From Rhodococcus tukisamuensis NBRC 100609 (GTDB taxonomy: Bacteria > Actinomycetota > Actinomycetes > Mycobacteriales > Mycobacteriaceae), in the NCBI RefSeq assembly GCF_001894985.1, contig NZ_BCXG01000009.1, positions 118,285 through 182,284 on the forward strand: DNA of 64,000 nt, given 5' to 3'. The notes under the pieces were generated by a model that worked only from the letters and a program-made list of their open reading frames with translations, made no database searches and was not told where the DNA came from. The position numbers were made by a program, and so were the translations under genes. The stretch's first letter is position 1. Each line of letters opens with the position of its first letter. Positions 28,571-38,533 of this stretch are shown piece after piece.

Positions 28571-29497
28571 TCAGAGGTCGGGAAGCGCGCTGTCGATGTG
28601 GTTGGCGTCCACGAGTTTGCCGCCGGACAGCGACAGGACCCAGATGCTGCCCTTCCGGTTGCGGGCCGGGGGGAGGGCGATGCCGTCGCGCTGCGCCCAC
28701 CACTGGAGCAGGTCGGGGATCACGAGGCCCTGGGTGCAGATCACCTGGACGCCGCCGCGCGCGGCGATCTTGCGGACGAGCGCGCGGGCCCGTGCGGGAT
28801 CCTCGGTGTAGGCCTCCTCGGTCAGCGCCGGCTCGAGGCCGATGTCGACGCCGAGCGCGTCGGCCAGCGGTTCCACCGTCTGGACGCAGCGGACCCGGTC
28901 GGCCGCGTGAATCTCCGTGGCGCCGAATGCCTGCAACACCGGGGACAGCGCGAGCGCCTGGGCGCGTCCGTGCTTGTCCAGCGGACGTTCGGGGTCCGGA
29001 CCCGTGTACCGGGCGCGGCTGCCGGCCTTGGCGTGCCGGACCACGAGCACGGTGGTCGTGTCGGCAGGCACCGAGATGAACCGTCGCATCACCTTCAGGT
29101 CCACCGAGTAGGACAGCGCGCCCGGCACGTCGTCCGGGGCGAGCCACCGGAGTTCGTCGACCTCGTTGTTGGGCACGAACTCGCCGCCGCGTGCCTCGGC
29201 CGCCCAGTAGTCGACCCGCTTGCGCTTGCGGTGGCCCGGGATCTCGTAGGCGACACGGGTGACGTGGCGGCCGAGTTGGACCCGGTGCCCGGTTTCCTCC
29301 TCCACCTCACGCAGGGCCGCGACGACAGGCGTCTCGCCCGGGTCGAGCTTGCCCTTGGGGAAGGACCAGTCGTCGTAGCGAGGACGATGGATCAGTCCGA
29401 TCTCGATCTCGTACGGGTTCGTGGGCGACTTGCGCCAGAGCACCGCGCCGGCGGCGAAGATGTTTGCCTTGATCGGTCGGTCCGACTTCGAGCTCAC
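28571..29497 (-). CDS. mutT1: MutT1-type Nudix hydrolase fused to a histidine phosphatase domain
   Basis: A 308-residue two-domain protein. Residues 10-140 are a Nudix domain with the complete box GKLDPGETPVVAALREVEEE plus TG. Residues 145-308 are a SixA-like histidine phosphatase domain with RHAK at its start (VVRHAKAGSRARYTGPDPER). Mycobacterial MutT1 of the same architecture hydrolyses 8-oxo-dGTP, 8-oxo-GTP and Ap4A-type dinucleotides. GTG 29497 follows AGAGGAAG. It is the last gene of a probable fbiD-ppk-mutT1 run. Confidence 0.93.
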   Translation of the reverse strand: MSSKSDRPIKANIFAAGAVLWRKSPTNPYEIEIGLIHRPRYDDWSFPKGKLDPGETPVVAALREVEEETGHRVQLGRHVTRVAYEIPGHRKRKRVDYWAAEARGGEFVPNNEVDELRWLAPDDVPGALSYSVDLKVMRRFISVPADTTTVLVVRHAKAGSRARYTGPDPERPLDKHGRAQALALSPVLQAFGATEIHAADRVRCVQTVEPLADALGVDIGLEPALTEEAYTEDPARARALVRKIAARGGVQVICTQGLVIPDLLQWWAQRDGIALPPARNRKGSIWVLSLSGGKLVDANHIDSALPDL

Positions 29498-29543
29498 GAA
29501 CTTCCTCTCTGTGGGCGGAACCTGGTACCGACGGTGTGCCGGA

Positions 29544-31760
29544 TCAGACCCCGCCTCCGCGTCGGCTGCGCATCAGTTCCTGTTGGTGCTCGCGCACCTT
29601 CTCGCCGCGGGCCGGCGAGGCCACCCAGCGTCCGTCCGGCTCGAGCACCCAGCAACGAGTGGTCGGTTCGAGCGCCGAGTCGAAGATGCCGCTGAGCTGA
29701 TCGGCCAGTCGCGGGTCCTTGACCTGCGCCATGACCTCGACCCGGCGGTCCAGGTTGCGGTGCATCATGTCGGCGCTGCCGATCCAGAACTCGTTCCCCC
29801 CGACGAAGTGCAGGATGCGCGAGTGCTCGAGGAAGCGGCCGAGAATCGAACGCACCTCGATGTTCTCGCTCAGGCCCGGCACGCCCGGCTTGAGGGCGCA
29901 GATCCCGCGTACCACCACCTGGACGGGCACGCCGGCCTGCGAGGCACGGTAGAGGGCGTCGATGACCTGCTCGTCCACCAGGGCATTCGCCTTGAGGCGC
30001 ACCCCGGCCGGGCGGCCCGCCTGCTGGTGCGCCACCTCCGCGGCGATCCGCTCCACGATGCCGGACCGGACACTGTATGGGGCGACGAGGAGGTTGCGGT
30101 ACTTCGCCTTTCGCGAGTAGCCGGTCAGCGAGTTGAACAGGTCGGTCAGGTCGGCCCCGATCTCCGGTGCGGCGCTGAACAGGCCGACGTCCTCGTACAT
30201 CCGGGCGGTCTTCGGGTTGTAGTTGCCGGTACCGATGTGGCAGTACCGGCGGATCGTGGAGCCCTCGCGTCGGACCACAAGGCAAGTCTTGCAGTGGGTC
30301 TTGAGACCGACCAGTCCGTACACCACGTGCACGCCGGCCTGCTCCAGCTTGCGCGCCCACTTGATGTTCGCCTGCTCGTCGAAGCGTGCCTTGATCTCCA
30401 CCAGCGCGACCACCTGCTTGCCCGCCTCGGCGGCGTCGATGAGGGCGTTGACGATCGGGGAGTCGCCGGAGGTGCGGTAGAGGGTCTGCTTGATTGCCAG
30501 CACGTGCGGGTCCGCCGCCGCCTGTTCGATGAAGCGCTGCACGCTGGTCGAGAAGGAGTCGTACGGGTGGTGCACCAGCACGTCGCCGTCCCGCAGCGTG
30601 GAGAACACGCTCTTCGGGGTCTCCCGCTCACCGAACGCCGGATGGGTGGCCGGCACGTACGGCGCGTCCTTGAGGTCGGCGCGGTCGACCCCGTAGACCT
30701 GCCACAGGCAGGACAGGTCGAGCAGTCCGGGTAGCTGGATCACGTCGCCGGGGTCCACGTCGAGCTCACGCAACAGGAGTTCGAGCATGTGCTCGGTCAT
30801 GTCGTCGGCCACCTCGAGCCGAACCGGAGAACCGAACCGGCGGCGGGCGAGTTCGCGTTCGAGGGCCTGCAGCAGGTCCTCGTCCCGGTCCTCCTCGACC
30901 TCGAAGTCGGCGTTGCGGGTGACCCGGAACGCGTGGTGTTCGACGATCTCCATGCCGGGGAACAGGGTGTCCAGGTGCGCCGCGATCAGCGCCTCGGTCG
31001 GCAGGAAGGCAGGGATGGACGACGGCGAGTCCGGGCGGTTGACGCGGACGAAGCGGTCGACGTTGTCCGGCACCTTGACCCGGGCGAAGTGCTCGCCGCC
31101 GGTGGTGCGGTCCTTGACCGTCACGGCGAGGTTCAGGCTCAGGCCGCTGATGTAGGGGAAGGGGTGGGCCGGGTCCACCGCCAGCGGGGTCAGCACCGGG
31201 AACACCTGCTCCTGGAAGTACTCCGAGAGCCTGCGCTCCTCGTCGGTCGTCAGGTCCGACCAGCCGATGATGGAGATGCCCTTCTCGGCCAGGGCGGGGA
31301 GCACCATGTCGAGAAACGTCCGCGCGTGCTTCTCGGCGATCTGCTGGGATCGGCGGTTGATCAGCGCAAGCTGCTCGCGCGGGCTCAGCCCGTCCGCCGA
31401 GCGAACCGACAGCCCGGTCTCGTCCCGTCGCTTGAGCCCGGCGACCCGGACCATGTAGAACTCGTCGAGGTTCGAGGCGAAGATCGCGAGGAACTTGGCG
31501 CGCTCGAGCAGCGGCAGCGACGGGTCCTGGGCGAGGGTGAGCACCCGGGTGTTGAAGTCGAGCCAACTCAGCTCCCGGTTGAGGTAGCGGTCCTCCGGCA
31601 GCGGGGCAAGGGAGCCGTCGACGGGCAGCGGGGTGGCCGCGGGCGGCGCGGTGGGAATTACCGGCAGGTGGTTCGTGACCGCGGCGAGCCGCTCGCGTTC
31701 GCTCACCGCGGAGGAGGGCTTGGATCCGGGCTCGTGTCGGACGTTCTCGGCATTGGTCAC
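29544..31760 (-). CDS. ppk: Polyphosphate kinase 1
   Basis: The 738-residue enzyme reversibly makes inorganic polyphosphate from ATP. The N-terminal domain opens with [20 protein letters not shown], followed by [20 protein letters not shown]. The autophosphorylated His is in [24 protein letters not shown] 31760 is preferred: a GATGAT element ends six bases upstream and suggests a leaderless start. The alternative TTG at 31796 has neither signal. It lies 51 bp downstream of fbiD and 46 bp upstream of mutT1. Confidence 0.93.
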   Translation of the reverse strand: MTNAENVRHEPGSKPSSAVSERERLAAVTNHLPVIPTAPPAATPLPVDGSLAPLPEDRYLNRELSWLDFNTRVLTLAQDPSLPLLERAKFLAIFASNLDEFYMVRVAGLKRRDETGLSVRSADGLSPREQLALINRRSQQIAEKHARTFLDMVLPALAEKGISIIGWSDLTTDEERRLSEYFQEQVFPVLTPLAVDPAHPFPYISGLSLNLAVTVKDRTTGGEHFARVKVPDNVDRFVRVNRPDSPSSIPAFLPTEALIAAHLDTLFPGMEIVEHHAFRVTRNADFEVEEDRDEDLLQALERELARRRFGSPVRLEVADDMTEHMLELLLRELDVDPGDVIQLPGLLDLSCLWQVYGVDRADLKDAPYVPATHPAFGERETPKSVFSTLRDGDVLVHHPYDSFSTSVQRFIEQAAADPHVLAIKQTLYRTSGDSPIVNALIDAAEAGKQVVALVEIKARFDEQANIKWARKLEQAGVHVVYGLVGLKTHCKTCLVVRREGSTIRRYCHIGTGNYNPKTARMYEDVGLFSAAPEIGADLTDLFNSLTGYSRKAKYRNLLVAPYSVRSGIVERIAAEVAHQQAGRPAGVRLKANALVDEQVIDALYRASQAGVPVQVVVRGICALKPGVPGLSENIEVRSILGRFLEHSRILHFVGGNEFWIGSADMMHRNLDRRVEVMAQVKDPRLADQLSGIFDSALEPTTRCWVLEPDGRWVASPARGEKVREHQQELMRSRRGGGV

Positions 31761-31766
31761 AGCTCG

Positions 31767-31772
31767 ATCATC
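31767..31772 (-). promoter_or_regulatory. Candidate -10 element of a leaderless ppk transcript
   Basis: On the minus strand GATGAT ends six bases before GTG 31760. It matches the consensus at the second and last positions but not the first. The same hexamer and spacing precede the GH15 gene at 59553. Confidence 0.4.
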
Positions 31773-31811
31773 CCTCAGATCGAGAGTGCGCGACAATCGA
31801 TGGCGGAGATG

Positions 31812-32510
31812 TCAGGTGAATTTTCGGGTGGGTGCGGCGCCGCTGTGCCAGCCGATCCGGCGCAGTTGCTCCACGGTGGCCGGCCCGGGGCCGAGTGCGG
31901 CGGCCGCGTCGAGGTCGGCGGCCGTGTCCACGTCGAGCCGCAGGCCCGGCCAGTCGCCGGTCAAAGCCGTTGCGCCGGAACCGAGGTGACGTGCCGCGGA
32001 ATCGGGGCCGAAGCGGGGGTCCAGCCCCGCGGCCGGTTCGCCGACAATCAGCGCCGCGGTGCCGGTGCCGTGGTGGTCGACGACGATCGCCCGGGGGTGA
32101 TTCCGGGCGGCGGCGAGCGCCGCGTCCAGTTCGCTGCCGAGCAGGCACGGGAGATCACCCTGCAGGGCCACCACCGCGGTGCGGCCGGGGCGGGCGCCGG
32201 GGTGCGCGGCCGCGGCGCGCAGCACGGCGTTGAGGGGATCGTCGCCCGGCGACTGCGGGTCCGGCAGCCATCCGACCCCGCACTCCTCGGCGACGGCGAC
32301 CACCGTCGGGTCCGGCGTGATCACCGTGATCTCACCGACCGCGGCCGCCGTGCGGGCGGCGGCGACGGTGTCGCGCAGCATCGCCAACACGAGGTCGGTC
32401 CGTTGGGTGGGTAGCAGACGACTGGCCAGCCGGGTCTTGGCCCGACCCAGGTCCTTGACCGCGATCAGCACGTGCGCGCGGTGCGGCGGCATGTGGAGTG
32501 CGGTGTCCAT
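31812..32510 (-). CDS. fbiD: Phosphoenolpyruvate guanylyltransferase of F420 synthesis (FbiD/CofC)
   Basis: A 232-residue nucleotidyltransferase. The GT-A-like start [19 protein letters not shown] holds the signature Lys-x3-Arg-x-Lys-x-Arg region, and the metal-binding motif is [11 protein letters not shown]. Later [19 protein letters not shown] resembles the family end. In mycobacteria FbiD activates phosphoenolpyruvate with GTP to give the precursor of the deazaflavin cofactor F420. Start ATG 32510 lies seven bases after a weak CAGGAT element. It is divergent from gpsA. Confidence 0.9.
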   Translation of the reverse strand: MDTALHMPPHRAHVLIAVKDLGRAKTRLASRLLPTQRTDLVLAMLRDTVAAARTAAAVGEITVITPDPTVVAVAEECGVGWLPDPQSPGDDPLNAVLRAAAAHPGARPGRTAVVALQGDLPCLLGSELDAALAAARNHPRAIVVDHHGTGTAALIVGEPAAGLDPRFGPDSAARHLGSGATALTGDWPGLRLDVDTAADLDAAAALGPGPATVEQLRRIGWHSGAAPTRKFT

Positions 32511-32616
32511 GGTGTCGATCCTGCCAGCACGGGTGCCGGTGAGAGGGACCGCGGCACCTGACGGGCCGATTACTGTCAGAATGCGTTTCAGGTGCAGCAT
32601 CGGCGGAGGGACTTCC

Positions 32617-33615
32617 ATGGGCAGGGCGGCAGTACTGGGTGCGGGTTCGTGGGGCACGGCATTTGCGAAGGTGTTGGCCGATGCCGGCACCGATGTGACG
32701 CTCTGGGCGCGCAGAACGGAAGTGGCCGAGGCGATCTCGACCGACCACGTCAATCGCTTCTACCTCGACGGGGTGGACCTCCCGTCGACGTTGAAGGCGA
32801 CGAGCGACTATCGCGAGGCACTGGACGGGGCCTCCGTGGTGGTGTTGGCGGTGCCGTCGCAGTCGCTGCGCGAGAACCTCGCGGTGTGGGCGCCCTCGAT
32901 CGGGGCGGACGCGACGATGCTCTCGCTGGCCAAGGGCATCGAGAGTGGCACCCTGATGCGGATGAGCGAGGTGATCGTCGAGGTGACCGGCGCGGACCCG
33001 TCTCGGGTGGCGGTGCTCTCCGGGCCGAACCTGGCGAAGGAGATCGCTGTCGGTCAGCCGGCCGCCACGGTCATTGCGTGCACCGACTCGGATCGGGCAT
33101 TGGAGCTTCAGAAGGCTTGTGCAACAGGCTATTTCCGCCCGTACACCAACTCTGACGTGGTCGGTTGCGAGATCGGCGGGGCGTGCAAGAACGTCATCGC
33201 ACTGGCCTGCGGCATGGCGTCGGGCATCGGGCTGGGGGAGAACACCAGCGCCTCGATCATCACCCGGGGTCTGGCGGAGATGATCAGGCTGGGCGTCGCG
33301 CTCGGCGCCAACCCGGCGACGCTCGCCGGACTCGCCGGCGTCGGTGACCTGGTCGCGACCTGCTCGTCGCCGCTCTCGCGGAACCGCACCTTCGGCGCGC
33401 ACCTCGGTGCGGGCGGCGACATGGCGAGTGCGCAGGCCGCCACGAACGGGCAGGTCGCCGAGGGCGTGAAGTCCTGCACGTCGGTCCGGGCGCTGGCCCT
33501 GCGCCACGGGGTGGAGATGCCGCTGACCGACGCCGTGCACCGGGTGTGCCACGAGGGCATGTCGGTGCGGGAGGCCGTCGGCCTGCTGTTGGGCAGGCGC
33601 GTCAAGCCGGAATGA
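32617..33615 (+). CDS. gpsA: Glycerol-3-phosphate dehydrogenase [NAD(P)+]
   Basis: A 332-residue enzyme that reduces dihydroxyacetone phosphate to sn-glycerol 3-phosphate for phospholipids. It begins with the Rossmann motif [20 protein letters not shown]. The conserved [17 protein letters not shown] and the catalytic-Lys region [20 protein letters not shown] follow. ATG 32617 was chosen for GGCGGAGGG six bases upstream; ATG 32581 has no such signal. It is followed by ddl 60 bp downstream. Confidence 0.94.
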   Translation: MGRAAVLGAGSWGTAFAKVLADAGTDVTLWARRTEVAEAISTDHVNRFYLDGVDLPSTLKATSDYREALDGASVVVLAVPSQSLRENLAVWAPSIGADATMLSLAKGIESGTLMRMSEVIVEVTGADPSRVAVLSGPNLAKEIAVGQPAATVIACTDSDRALELQKACATGYFRPYTNSDVVGCEIGGACKNVIALACGMASGIGLGENTSASIITRGLAEMIRLGVALGANPATLAGLAGVGDLVATCSSPLSRNRTFGAHLGAGGDMASAQAATNGQVAEGVKSCTSVRALALRHGVEMPLTDAVHRVCHEGMSVREAVGLLLGRRVKPE

Positions 33616-33663
33616 GCGCCGGTCGACCCCGGTACCGAGCGGGCTCGTGGGCGTGTGAGCCGG

Positions 33664-33669
33664 TACTGT
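33664..33669 (+). promoter_or_regulatory. -10 element of a leaderless ddl transcript
   Basis: TACTGT ends six bases before GTG 33676. This decides between the two in-frame GTG codons at 33655 and 33676. Confidence 0.6.
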
Positions 33670-33675
33670 TTGTTG

Positions 33676-34782
33676 GTGAGTAATCCGCGTACGAGGGTGG
33701 CTGTGGTCTTCGGTGGTCGCAGCAGTGAGCACTCCGTTTCCTGTGTATCCGCTGGTAGTGTGCTGCGCAACCTCGATCCCGAGCGTTACGAGGCGATCCC
33801 GATCGGTATCACCGAGGAGGGCGCCTGGGTGCTCGGCCCCGCCGACGCCTCCGCGCTGTCGATCGACGGGCGCACGATGCCGACCGTCGACGCCGGAGGC
33901 ACCGCGCTCGCGCTGACCGCGGACCCGACCCGGGCCGGCGCGGTGGTCTCCCTCGCGGCGACGGAGGCAGGCAAGGTTCTCACCTCGGTGGACGTGGTGT
34001 TCCCGGTACTTCACGGTGCGTACGGCGAGGACGGCACCGTCCAGGGTCTGCTCGAGCTTGCCGGGGTGCCGTACGTCGGACCCGGGGTGCTGGCCAGCGC
34101 GGCCGGCATGGACAAGGAGTTCACCAAGAAGCTGCTCGCCGCCGAGGGACTGCCCGTCGGCCGCCAGGTGGTGCTCCGCCCGGGCACCGCCACCCTCTCC
34201 GCGGCGGACCGCGCGGACCTCGGCCTGCCGGTGTTCGTCAAGCCCGCACGCGGTGGATCGTCGATCGGCATCTCTCGGGTGTCGAGTTGGGACAAGCTGG
34301 ACGAGGCGATCGCCGAGGCCCGCAGCCACGACCCGAAGGTCATCGTCGAGGCCGCGATCGTGGGCCGGGAGGTGGAGTGCGGAGTGCTCGAGTTCCCGGA
34401 CGGCACAGTGCGTTCCAGCGTCGTCGCGGAGATCCGGATGCCGGAGGTGAGCGCCGACGAGGATTCCTTCTACGACTTCGACACCAAGTACCTCGACGAC
34501 ATCTGCGAGTTCGACGTGCCCGCCAAGCTGGACGACGACGTCAGTGAGGAGATCCGGGCGCTCGCGGTCCGCGCGTTCGCTGCGCTGGACTGCCAGGGTC
34601 TGTCCCGGGTCGACTTCTTCGTCACCGAGAACGGTCCGGTGATCAACGAGATCAACACGATGCCCGGCTTCACCTCGATCTCGATGTACCCGCGGATGTG
34701 GGAGGCCGCCGGCATCGACAACGCGACGCTGGTGAGCACCCTCGTCGAGACCGCGTTGGCGCGGGGGACCGGCCTGCGCTGA
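33676..34782 (+). CDS. ddl: D-alanine--D-alanine ligase
   Basis: This 368-residue ATP-grasp ligase makes D-Ala-D-Ala for peptidoglycan. It begins [20 protein letters not shown], the Ddl signature 1. ATP-grasp parts are [16 protein letters not shown] and [18 protein letters not shown]. The end signature [20 protein letters not shown] plus PGFT is complete. It is the target of D-cycloserine in this lineage. The GTG 33676 start is supported by the -10 element. Confidence 0.94.
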   Translation: MSNPRTRVAVVFGGRSSEHSVSCVSAGSVLRNLDPERYEAIPIGITEEGAWVLGPADASALSIDGRTMPTVDAGGTALALTADPTRAGAVVSLAATEAGKVLTSVDVVFPVLHGAYGEDGTVQGLLELAGVPYVGPGVLASAAGMDKEFTKKLLAAEGLPVGRQVVLRPGTATLSAADRADLGLPVFVKPARGGSSIGISRVSSWDKLDEAIAEARSHDPKVIVEAAIVGREVECGVLEFPDGTVRSSVVAEIRMPEVSADEDSFYDFDTKYLDDICEFDVPAKLDDDVSEEIRALAVRAFAALDCQGLSRVDFFVTENGPVINEINTMPGFTSISMYPRMWEAAGIDNATLVSTLVETALARGTGLR

Positions 34783-34796
34783 GTCCCGGCCACAGC

Positions 34797-34836
34797 ACTC
34801 CGCCCGAGTCGAACGTCTCGTTCGCTCGGGCGGAGT
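34797..34836. terminator. Bidirectional terminator, ddl / DUF3515 gene
   Basis: A perfect 12-bp stem (34797-34808 with 34825-34836) continues into CGAACG/CGTTCG. It lies between convergent genes. Confidence 0.85.
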
Positions 34837-34867
34837 CGGCTGGTGAGGGACTTCGGTTGGTGAGGGG

Positions 34868-35470
34868 CTAGGGGTTGGGGACGGGCACCGGCACCGGCAC
34901 GGCCGCCGGGTCGATGGGCTTGGCCTCGAGTGCAGCCGCCACGGCGCCGGACGCGTCCTGCAGGGGGCTCGGTCCCAGGCCGTACGGGACGGTCAACGCC
35001 ACGTAGACGCCGCGGTCGACGGCGAACCAGGTGCTGGCGTCGAGGCCCTCGCCGCCGGGGATCTCGAACCACTGCACCCCGTCGATCACCTGCAGCGCGC
35101 TCGCCGCGTTGAACTCGCCCGGCCGGTCGACACCGCAGCGCAGCACGATCTCCTGGGCGTCGACGTTCTGCCAGGCCGCGGCGCCCTCGGGCGCCGGGTC
35201 GACGAGTTCTGCGCGGTCGAAGTCGCCGAGCTGCTTGGGCAGTGAGCCGACCAGGCTCGCGCACTCGGGGGAACCGGCGGCCGCGGCCGGGACGGTGCCC
35301 AGCGCGACGGGTTCGAGGACCGGGTTCTTGCCGGCCATCACCGCGGCGACGACGATGCCCACGACCGTCGCCACCGGCAGGGCCACCGCGGCGGCGATCA
35401 GTGCCGGGTTGCGGCGGGTGGGCGAGTCCTCGGTGTCGGTGGAGTCTGGGGGCTGGGTGGGTTCGGTCAT
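34868..35470 (-). CDS. DUF3515 family membrane-anchored protein
   Basis: A 200-residue protein: a short Pro/Thr/Asp-rich cytoplasmic start, one transmembrane segment (PALIAAAVALPVATVVGIVV), then an extracytoplasmic domain with two cysteines (GSPECASL, EIVLRCGVDRPGEFN) that could form a disulfide. The family is confined to actinobacteria and lies between ddl and thiL in mycobacteria too. Function is unknown. AGGA precedes ATG 35470. Confidence 0.85.
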   Translation of the reverse strand: MTEPTQPPDSTDTEDSPTRRNPALIAAAVALPVATVVGIVVAAVMAGKNPVLEPVALGTVPAAAAGSPECASLVGSLPKQLGDFDRAELVDPAPEGAAAWQNVDAQEIVLRCGVDRPGEFNAASALQVIDGVQWFEIPGGEGLDASTWFAVDRGVYVALTVPYGLGPSPLQDASGAVAAALEAKPIDPAAVPVPVPVPNP

Positions 35471-35659
35471 CGTCCTGTGCTCTCAGTCATCCGGCTGGCC
35501 GACGCGCGGGTGCGTCCACCTCGGTGATGGAGCCCTTCTCGGCGCAGTGCCACGGTGACCTCGGTAGAGTCGCCTTGGCTCTGGTTCGCGTCGTGCGTGG
35601 CCGGGGCAGTCCCGGCTGCCTTCCCAAGGTACCGCAGTGTGATTTCTCGGAGGTGCGCC

Positions 35660-36625
35660 ATCAACTCGACGGATCCGGACGCCGGTCGTACGGTCGCCGA
35701 CGTCGGTGAGTTCGCGGTGATCGACCGTGCGGTGGCCGGTCGCGTGCAGCCCGCGTCCACGTTGCTGGGGCCGGGAGACGACGCCGCGGTGGTCCGCGCC
35801 GCGGACGGCCGGGTGGTGGCGTCGACCGACATGTTGGTGCAGGGCAGACACTTTCGGCTGGACTGGTCGAGCCCGGAGCAGGTCGGGCGCAAGGCGGTGG
35901 CGCAGAACGGTGCCGACATCGTCTCTATGGGTGCCTGGCCCACCTCGTTCCTGGTGGCGCTCGGTTGTCCCGCCGACACCCCGGTGTCGGTGACGGACGC
36001 GCTGACCGACGGGATCTGGTCCGAGGTGGCCGAATTCGGGGCAGGCGTGATCGGCGGCGACATGGTGCAGTCCGAGCAGGTGGTGATCTCGATCACGGTG
36101 CTCGGTGACCTCGGCGGCCACGAACCGGTGCTGCGGTCGGGCGCGCGGGCCGGTGACCAGGTGGCGGTCGCGGGCCGGCTCGGCTGGTCCGCCGCGGGGC
36201 TGGCCGCGCTACTCGCCGGCTCGGCAGACTTTCCGGAACTCGTTGGTGCGCATCAGGTTCCGACGCCACCCTACCGATGTGGGCCGGCGGCCGCGCGGGC
36301 CGGCGCGACCGCGATGACGGACATCTCCGACGGGTTGGTGGCGGACCTCGGGCACCTGAGTGTGGCCTCGGGTGTCGGCGTCGACCTCGACGCGAACCTG
36401 CTCGAGCCGGATGCGCAGCTGCGGTCCGCCGCCACCGCACTCGGCGCCGACGCGCGGGAGTGGGTGTTCACCGGTGGCGAGGATCACGCGTTGGCCGCGA
36501 CCTTCCCCGCCGGTGCCGCGCTGCCGGAAGGCTGGCGACGGATCGGCGTGGTGCGCGCGGGTGACGGGGTTCACGTGGACGGCCGCAGCTGGGCCGGCGC
36601 CGGCGGGTGGCAGAGCTTCTCCTAG
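35660..36625 (+). CDS. thiL: Thiamine-monophosphate kinase, apparent ATC start codon
   Basis: This 321-residue kinase phosphorylates thiamine monophosphate to the diphosphate. It has VGEFAVIDRAVAGR, the nucleotide/metal site LGPGDDAAVV, STDMLVQGRHFRLDWSSPEQ, and the ending MTDISDGLVADLGHL. The conserved protein begins only a few residues before GEFAVID. No ATG, GTG or TTG lies there, but GGAGG (35649-35653) is followed after six bases by ATC 35660. The next in-frame start upstream, GTG 35555, would add 35 unlikely residues and has no ribosome site. Function is sure, the start less so. Confidence 0.9.
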   Translation: MNSTDPDAGRTVADVGEFAVIDRAVAGRVQPASTLLGPGDDAAVVRAADGRVVASTDMLVQGRHFRLDWSSPEQVGRKAVAQNGADIVSMGAWPTSFLVALGCPADTPVSVTDALTDGIWSEVAEFGAGVIGGDMVQSEQVVISITVLGDLGGHEPVLRSGARAGDQVAVAGRLGWSAAGLAALLAGSADFPELVGAHQVPTPPYRCGPAAARAGATAMTDISDGLVADLGHLSVASGVGVDLDANLLEPDAQLRSAATALGADAREWVFTGGEDHALAATFPAGAALPEGWRRIGVVRAGDGVHVDGRSWAGAGGWQSFS

Positions 36626-38433
36626 GCCTCGACCGGCAGCCGCTCGCTGTCATCGGGAGCCGTCGATTCGGCGCAGTCGAGTGCCCGTGGTGCCAGACCC
36701 TTCTCGATCAGGAATGCCATCAGTCGTGTGACCGTGGTGCGGGCCGCGGTGAGCTGGGTGATCTTGGCCGACTTGGGATCGCTGAATGCCGAGAGGTGAT
36801 TGATCTGCCCGGACAGCTGGATCTCTGCATTCGCGAGTAGGTACCAGAGTTGTTCGTCGTACTCGAGGTCGAGCAGCTTGCGTGCATACTCGGTGGCGAC
36901 CCGCAGGACGAGGGTGACCGCGTCCGGAATGACGTGGTCGACATCCGAGCTGCCGGCCACCCCGGTGGCGGCGACGGCGGCTCCGGTCGAGGCGAGACCG
37001 CCGAGCAGTGCGAGTCCGCCGACCATTCCGCCGGGCCCGAAGGCGGCCAGGCCGCCCGTGATCGCCGCTGCCCCGAACACCGAGGCGGGTGCGGCGACGG
37101 CAAGACCGACCGGACCCGCCGCGACGAGCGCCACACCCGCCGCGACAGTGAGGACGCGCCCCCACGGAACTCCGCCTCGGCGGTCGACCGACTGTTGTAC
37201 CTCGGTGATGGCCCTGCCGATCTTCTCCCCGGCATCCCGCCGAAACCCGAGGGCCTCGGCGATCTCGGGCAGCGCGTCGAGCGGCGCCCTGGCCACGTCG
37301 ATCTCGAACGGTTCGACGACATTGGTGACGGCGAGCGCGACGAGGGCGTTGACCGCTCGGGACAGATCCCAGCGTTGCGGCAGTGCGGGCATCTCGCCGC
37401 CCTGAAGCGCCATGAGCTCGGGTGCCGGGGGACGGCCTTCTGCCGCGGCCTGCTCGGCGAGTCGGGCCGCAACATTGTCGCGGGTCATGTCGAGCGCGGA
37501 TCGATAACGGGTCGCGCGGTCCTTGTCCTTGATGCACCGGGCCACCAACTGGGCGTAGTGCAGGACCAGTAGCGCGGACGCCTCGGAGTCGGTGAGCCGG
37601 ACCGCCACCGCGGAACTACGCAGTGCGACAACCTTTGTCGGATACAGCAGATCGGCGATCAGTCGGGTGGCGGACTCGTGGCCGAGGTAGGCGGCCGCAG
37701 AGTGTTCCAGGAGGCCGACTTCGATCCTGAAATCCTGCGCGGCAGTGAAGGTGGCACCGAGGCCGCGTCCGCCGGTGACGTGGTCGCCGATGTTGAGGAA
37801 GTTTGTCCAGTCGTCGACACGCCGGTACGGGAACTTCTTGAGCAGGCGTTCACTTCCCTCGTGCAAGACCTTCGCGTTCGCGGGGCTGCCGATGGTGATG
37901 AATCGACGGACGTGCACTTCCGCCGGGAGGTGATCGAGGAGGTCGATGGCGATGACGCTGCCGAGACTGTGGCCGATCAGCATGATCTCGCCGGTGGCCG
38001 GGATCTGGTCGAGGATTCGTCGTAGCACGGCGCCGCGCACCGCCTCGCTGCCGACGTAACGCCTGACCTGAGGCAGGTCGAAGCGGTTGACGAAGCGGAG
38101 AGCGGCCTGTCGGGTGGGGTCGAGGACCTGCTCGGGCACGCGGTGGAAACCGACTGTCGAGGACACCGGATCGAGTCCGAGTACCCGGCGGACTCGGGCC
38201 TGTCGACGCTCGAACTCGCGCCGGCCGGTTGTTTCGTCGCCCGCCTTGTAGGTGGTGGCCGGGAGCTTCGCCGAGATCCCGTCGGTAGAGAGGAAGGATG
38301 CGTAGCGAGGCGCGCAGGTGTCCGCCTGATCGATCGGCTCGAACCGATCACGGACGAGGCCCCGGTTGAGCCCCTCGAGCCACCCGGCGGCCGGGTCGCC
38401 GTCGCCGATGCCGTGCAGGAAGACAATCTTCAC
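36622..38433 (-). CDS. Large alpha/beta hydrolase with a glycine-rich membrane region, unknown function
   Basis: A 603-residue protein. Residues 1-230 form an alpha/beta hydrolase: VKIVFLHGIGDGDPAAGWLE (oxyanion HG), nucleophile box LIGHSLGSVIAIDLL (Ser ~156), and a candidate His in LLEHSAAAYLGHES. A helical middle follows. Residues ~425-500 are Gly/Ala-rich and hydrophobic (VALVAAGPVGLAVAAPASVF and three more such segments), able to span the membrane, then a cytoplasmic-looking helical tail. GTG 38433 has AGGGG seven bases upstream. It interrupts the thiL-ung order of mycobacteria. I do not recognise the family; lipase or membrane effector are guesses. Confidence 0.75.
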   Translation of the reverse strand: MKIVFLHGIGDGDPAAGWLEGLNRGLVRDRFEPIDQADTCAPRYASFLSTDGISAKLPATTYKAGDETTGRREFERRQARVRRVLGLDPVSSTVGFHRVPEQVLDPTRQAALRFVNRFDLPQVRRYVGSEAVRGAVLRRILDQIPATGEIMLIGHSLGSVIAIDLLDHLPAEVHVRRFITIGSPANAKVLHEGSERLLKKFPYRRVDDWTNFLNIGDHVTGGRGLGATFTAAQDFRIEVGLLEHSAAAYLGHESATRLIADLLYPTKVVALRSSAVAVRLTDSEASALLVLHYAQLVARCIKDKDRATRYRSALDMTRDNVAARLAEQAAAEGRPPAPELMALQGGEMPALPQRWDLSRAVNALVALAVTNVVEPFEIDVARAPLDALPEIAEALGFRRDAGEKIGRAITEVQQSVDRRGGVPWGRVLTVAAGVALVAAGPVGLAVAAPASVFGAAAITGGLAAFGPGGMVGGLALLGGLASTGAAVAATGVAGSSDVDHVIPDAVTLVLRVATEYARKLLDLEYDEQLWYLLANAEIQLSGQINHLSAFSDPKSAKITQLTAARTTVTRLMAFLIEKGLAPRALDCAESTAPDDSERLPVEA

Positions 38434-38521
38434 GTTCAATCCCCTTTGTGATCCGTACGGCAACCCGGCGCAGAATATCGGACGCCGCCGACGCCGGGAC
38501 CTTGCCGCCGCCGCACGTGGC

Positions 38522-38527
38522 TAACAT
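38522..38527 (+). promoter_or_regulatory. -10 element of a leaderless gamma-carbonic anhydrase-like transcript
   Basis: TAACAT ends six bases before ATG 38534, with no ribosome binding site. Confidence 0.6.
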
Positions 38528-38533
38528 GCACCC

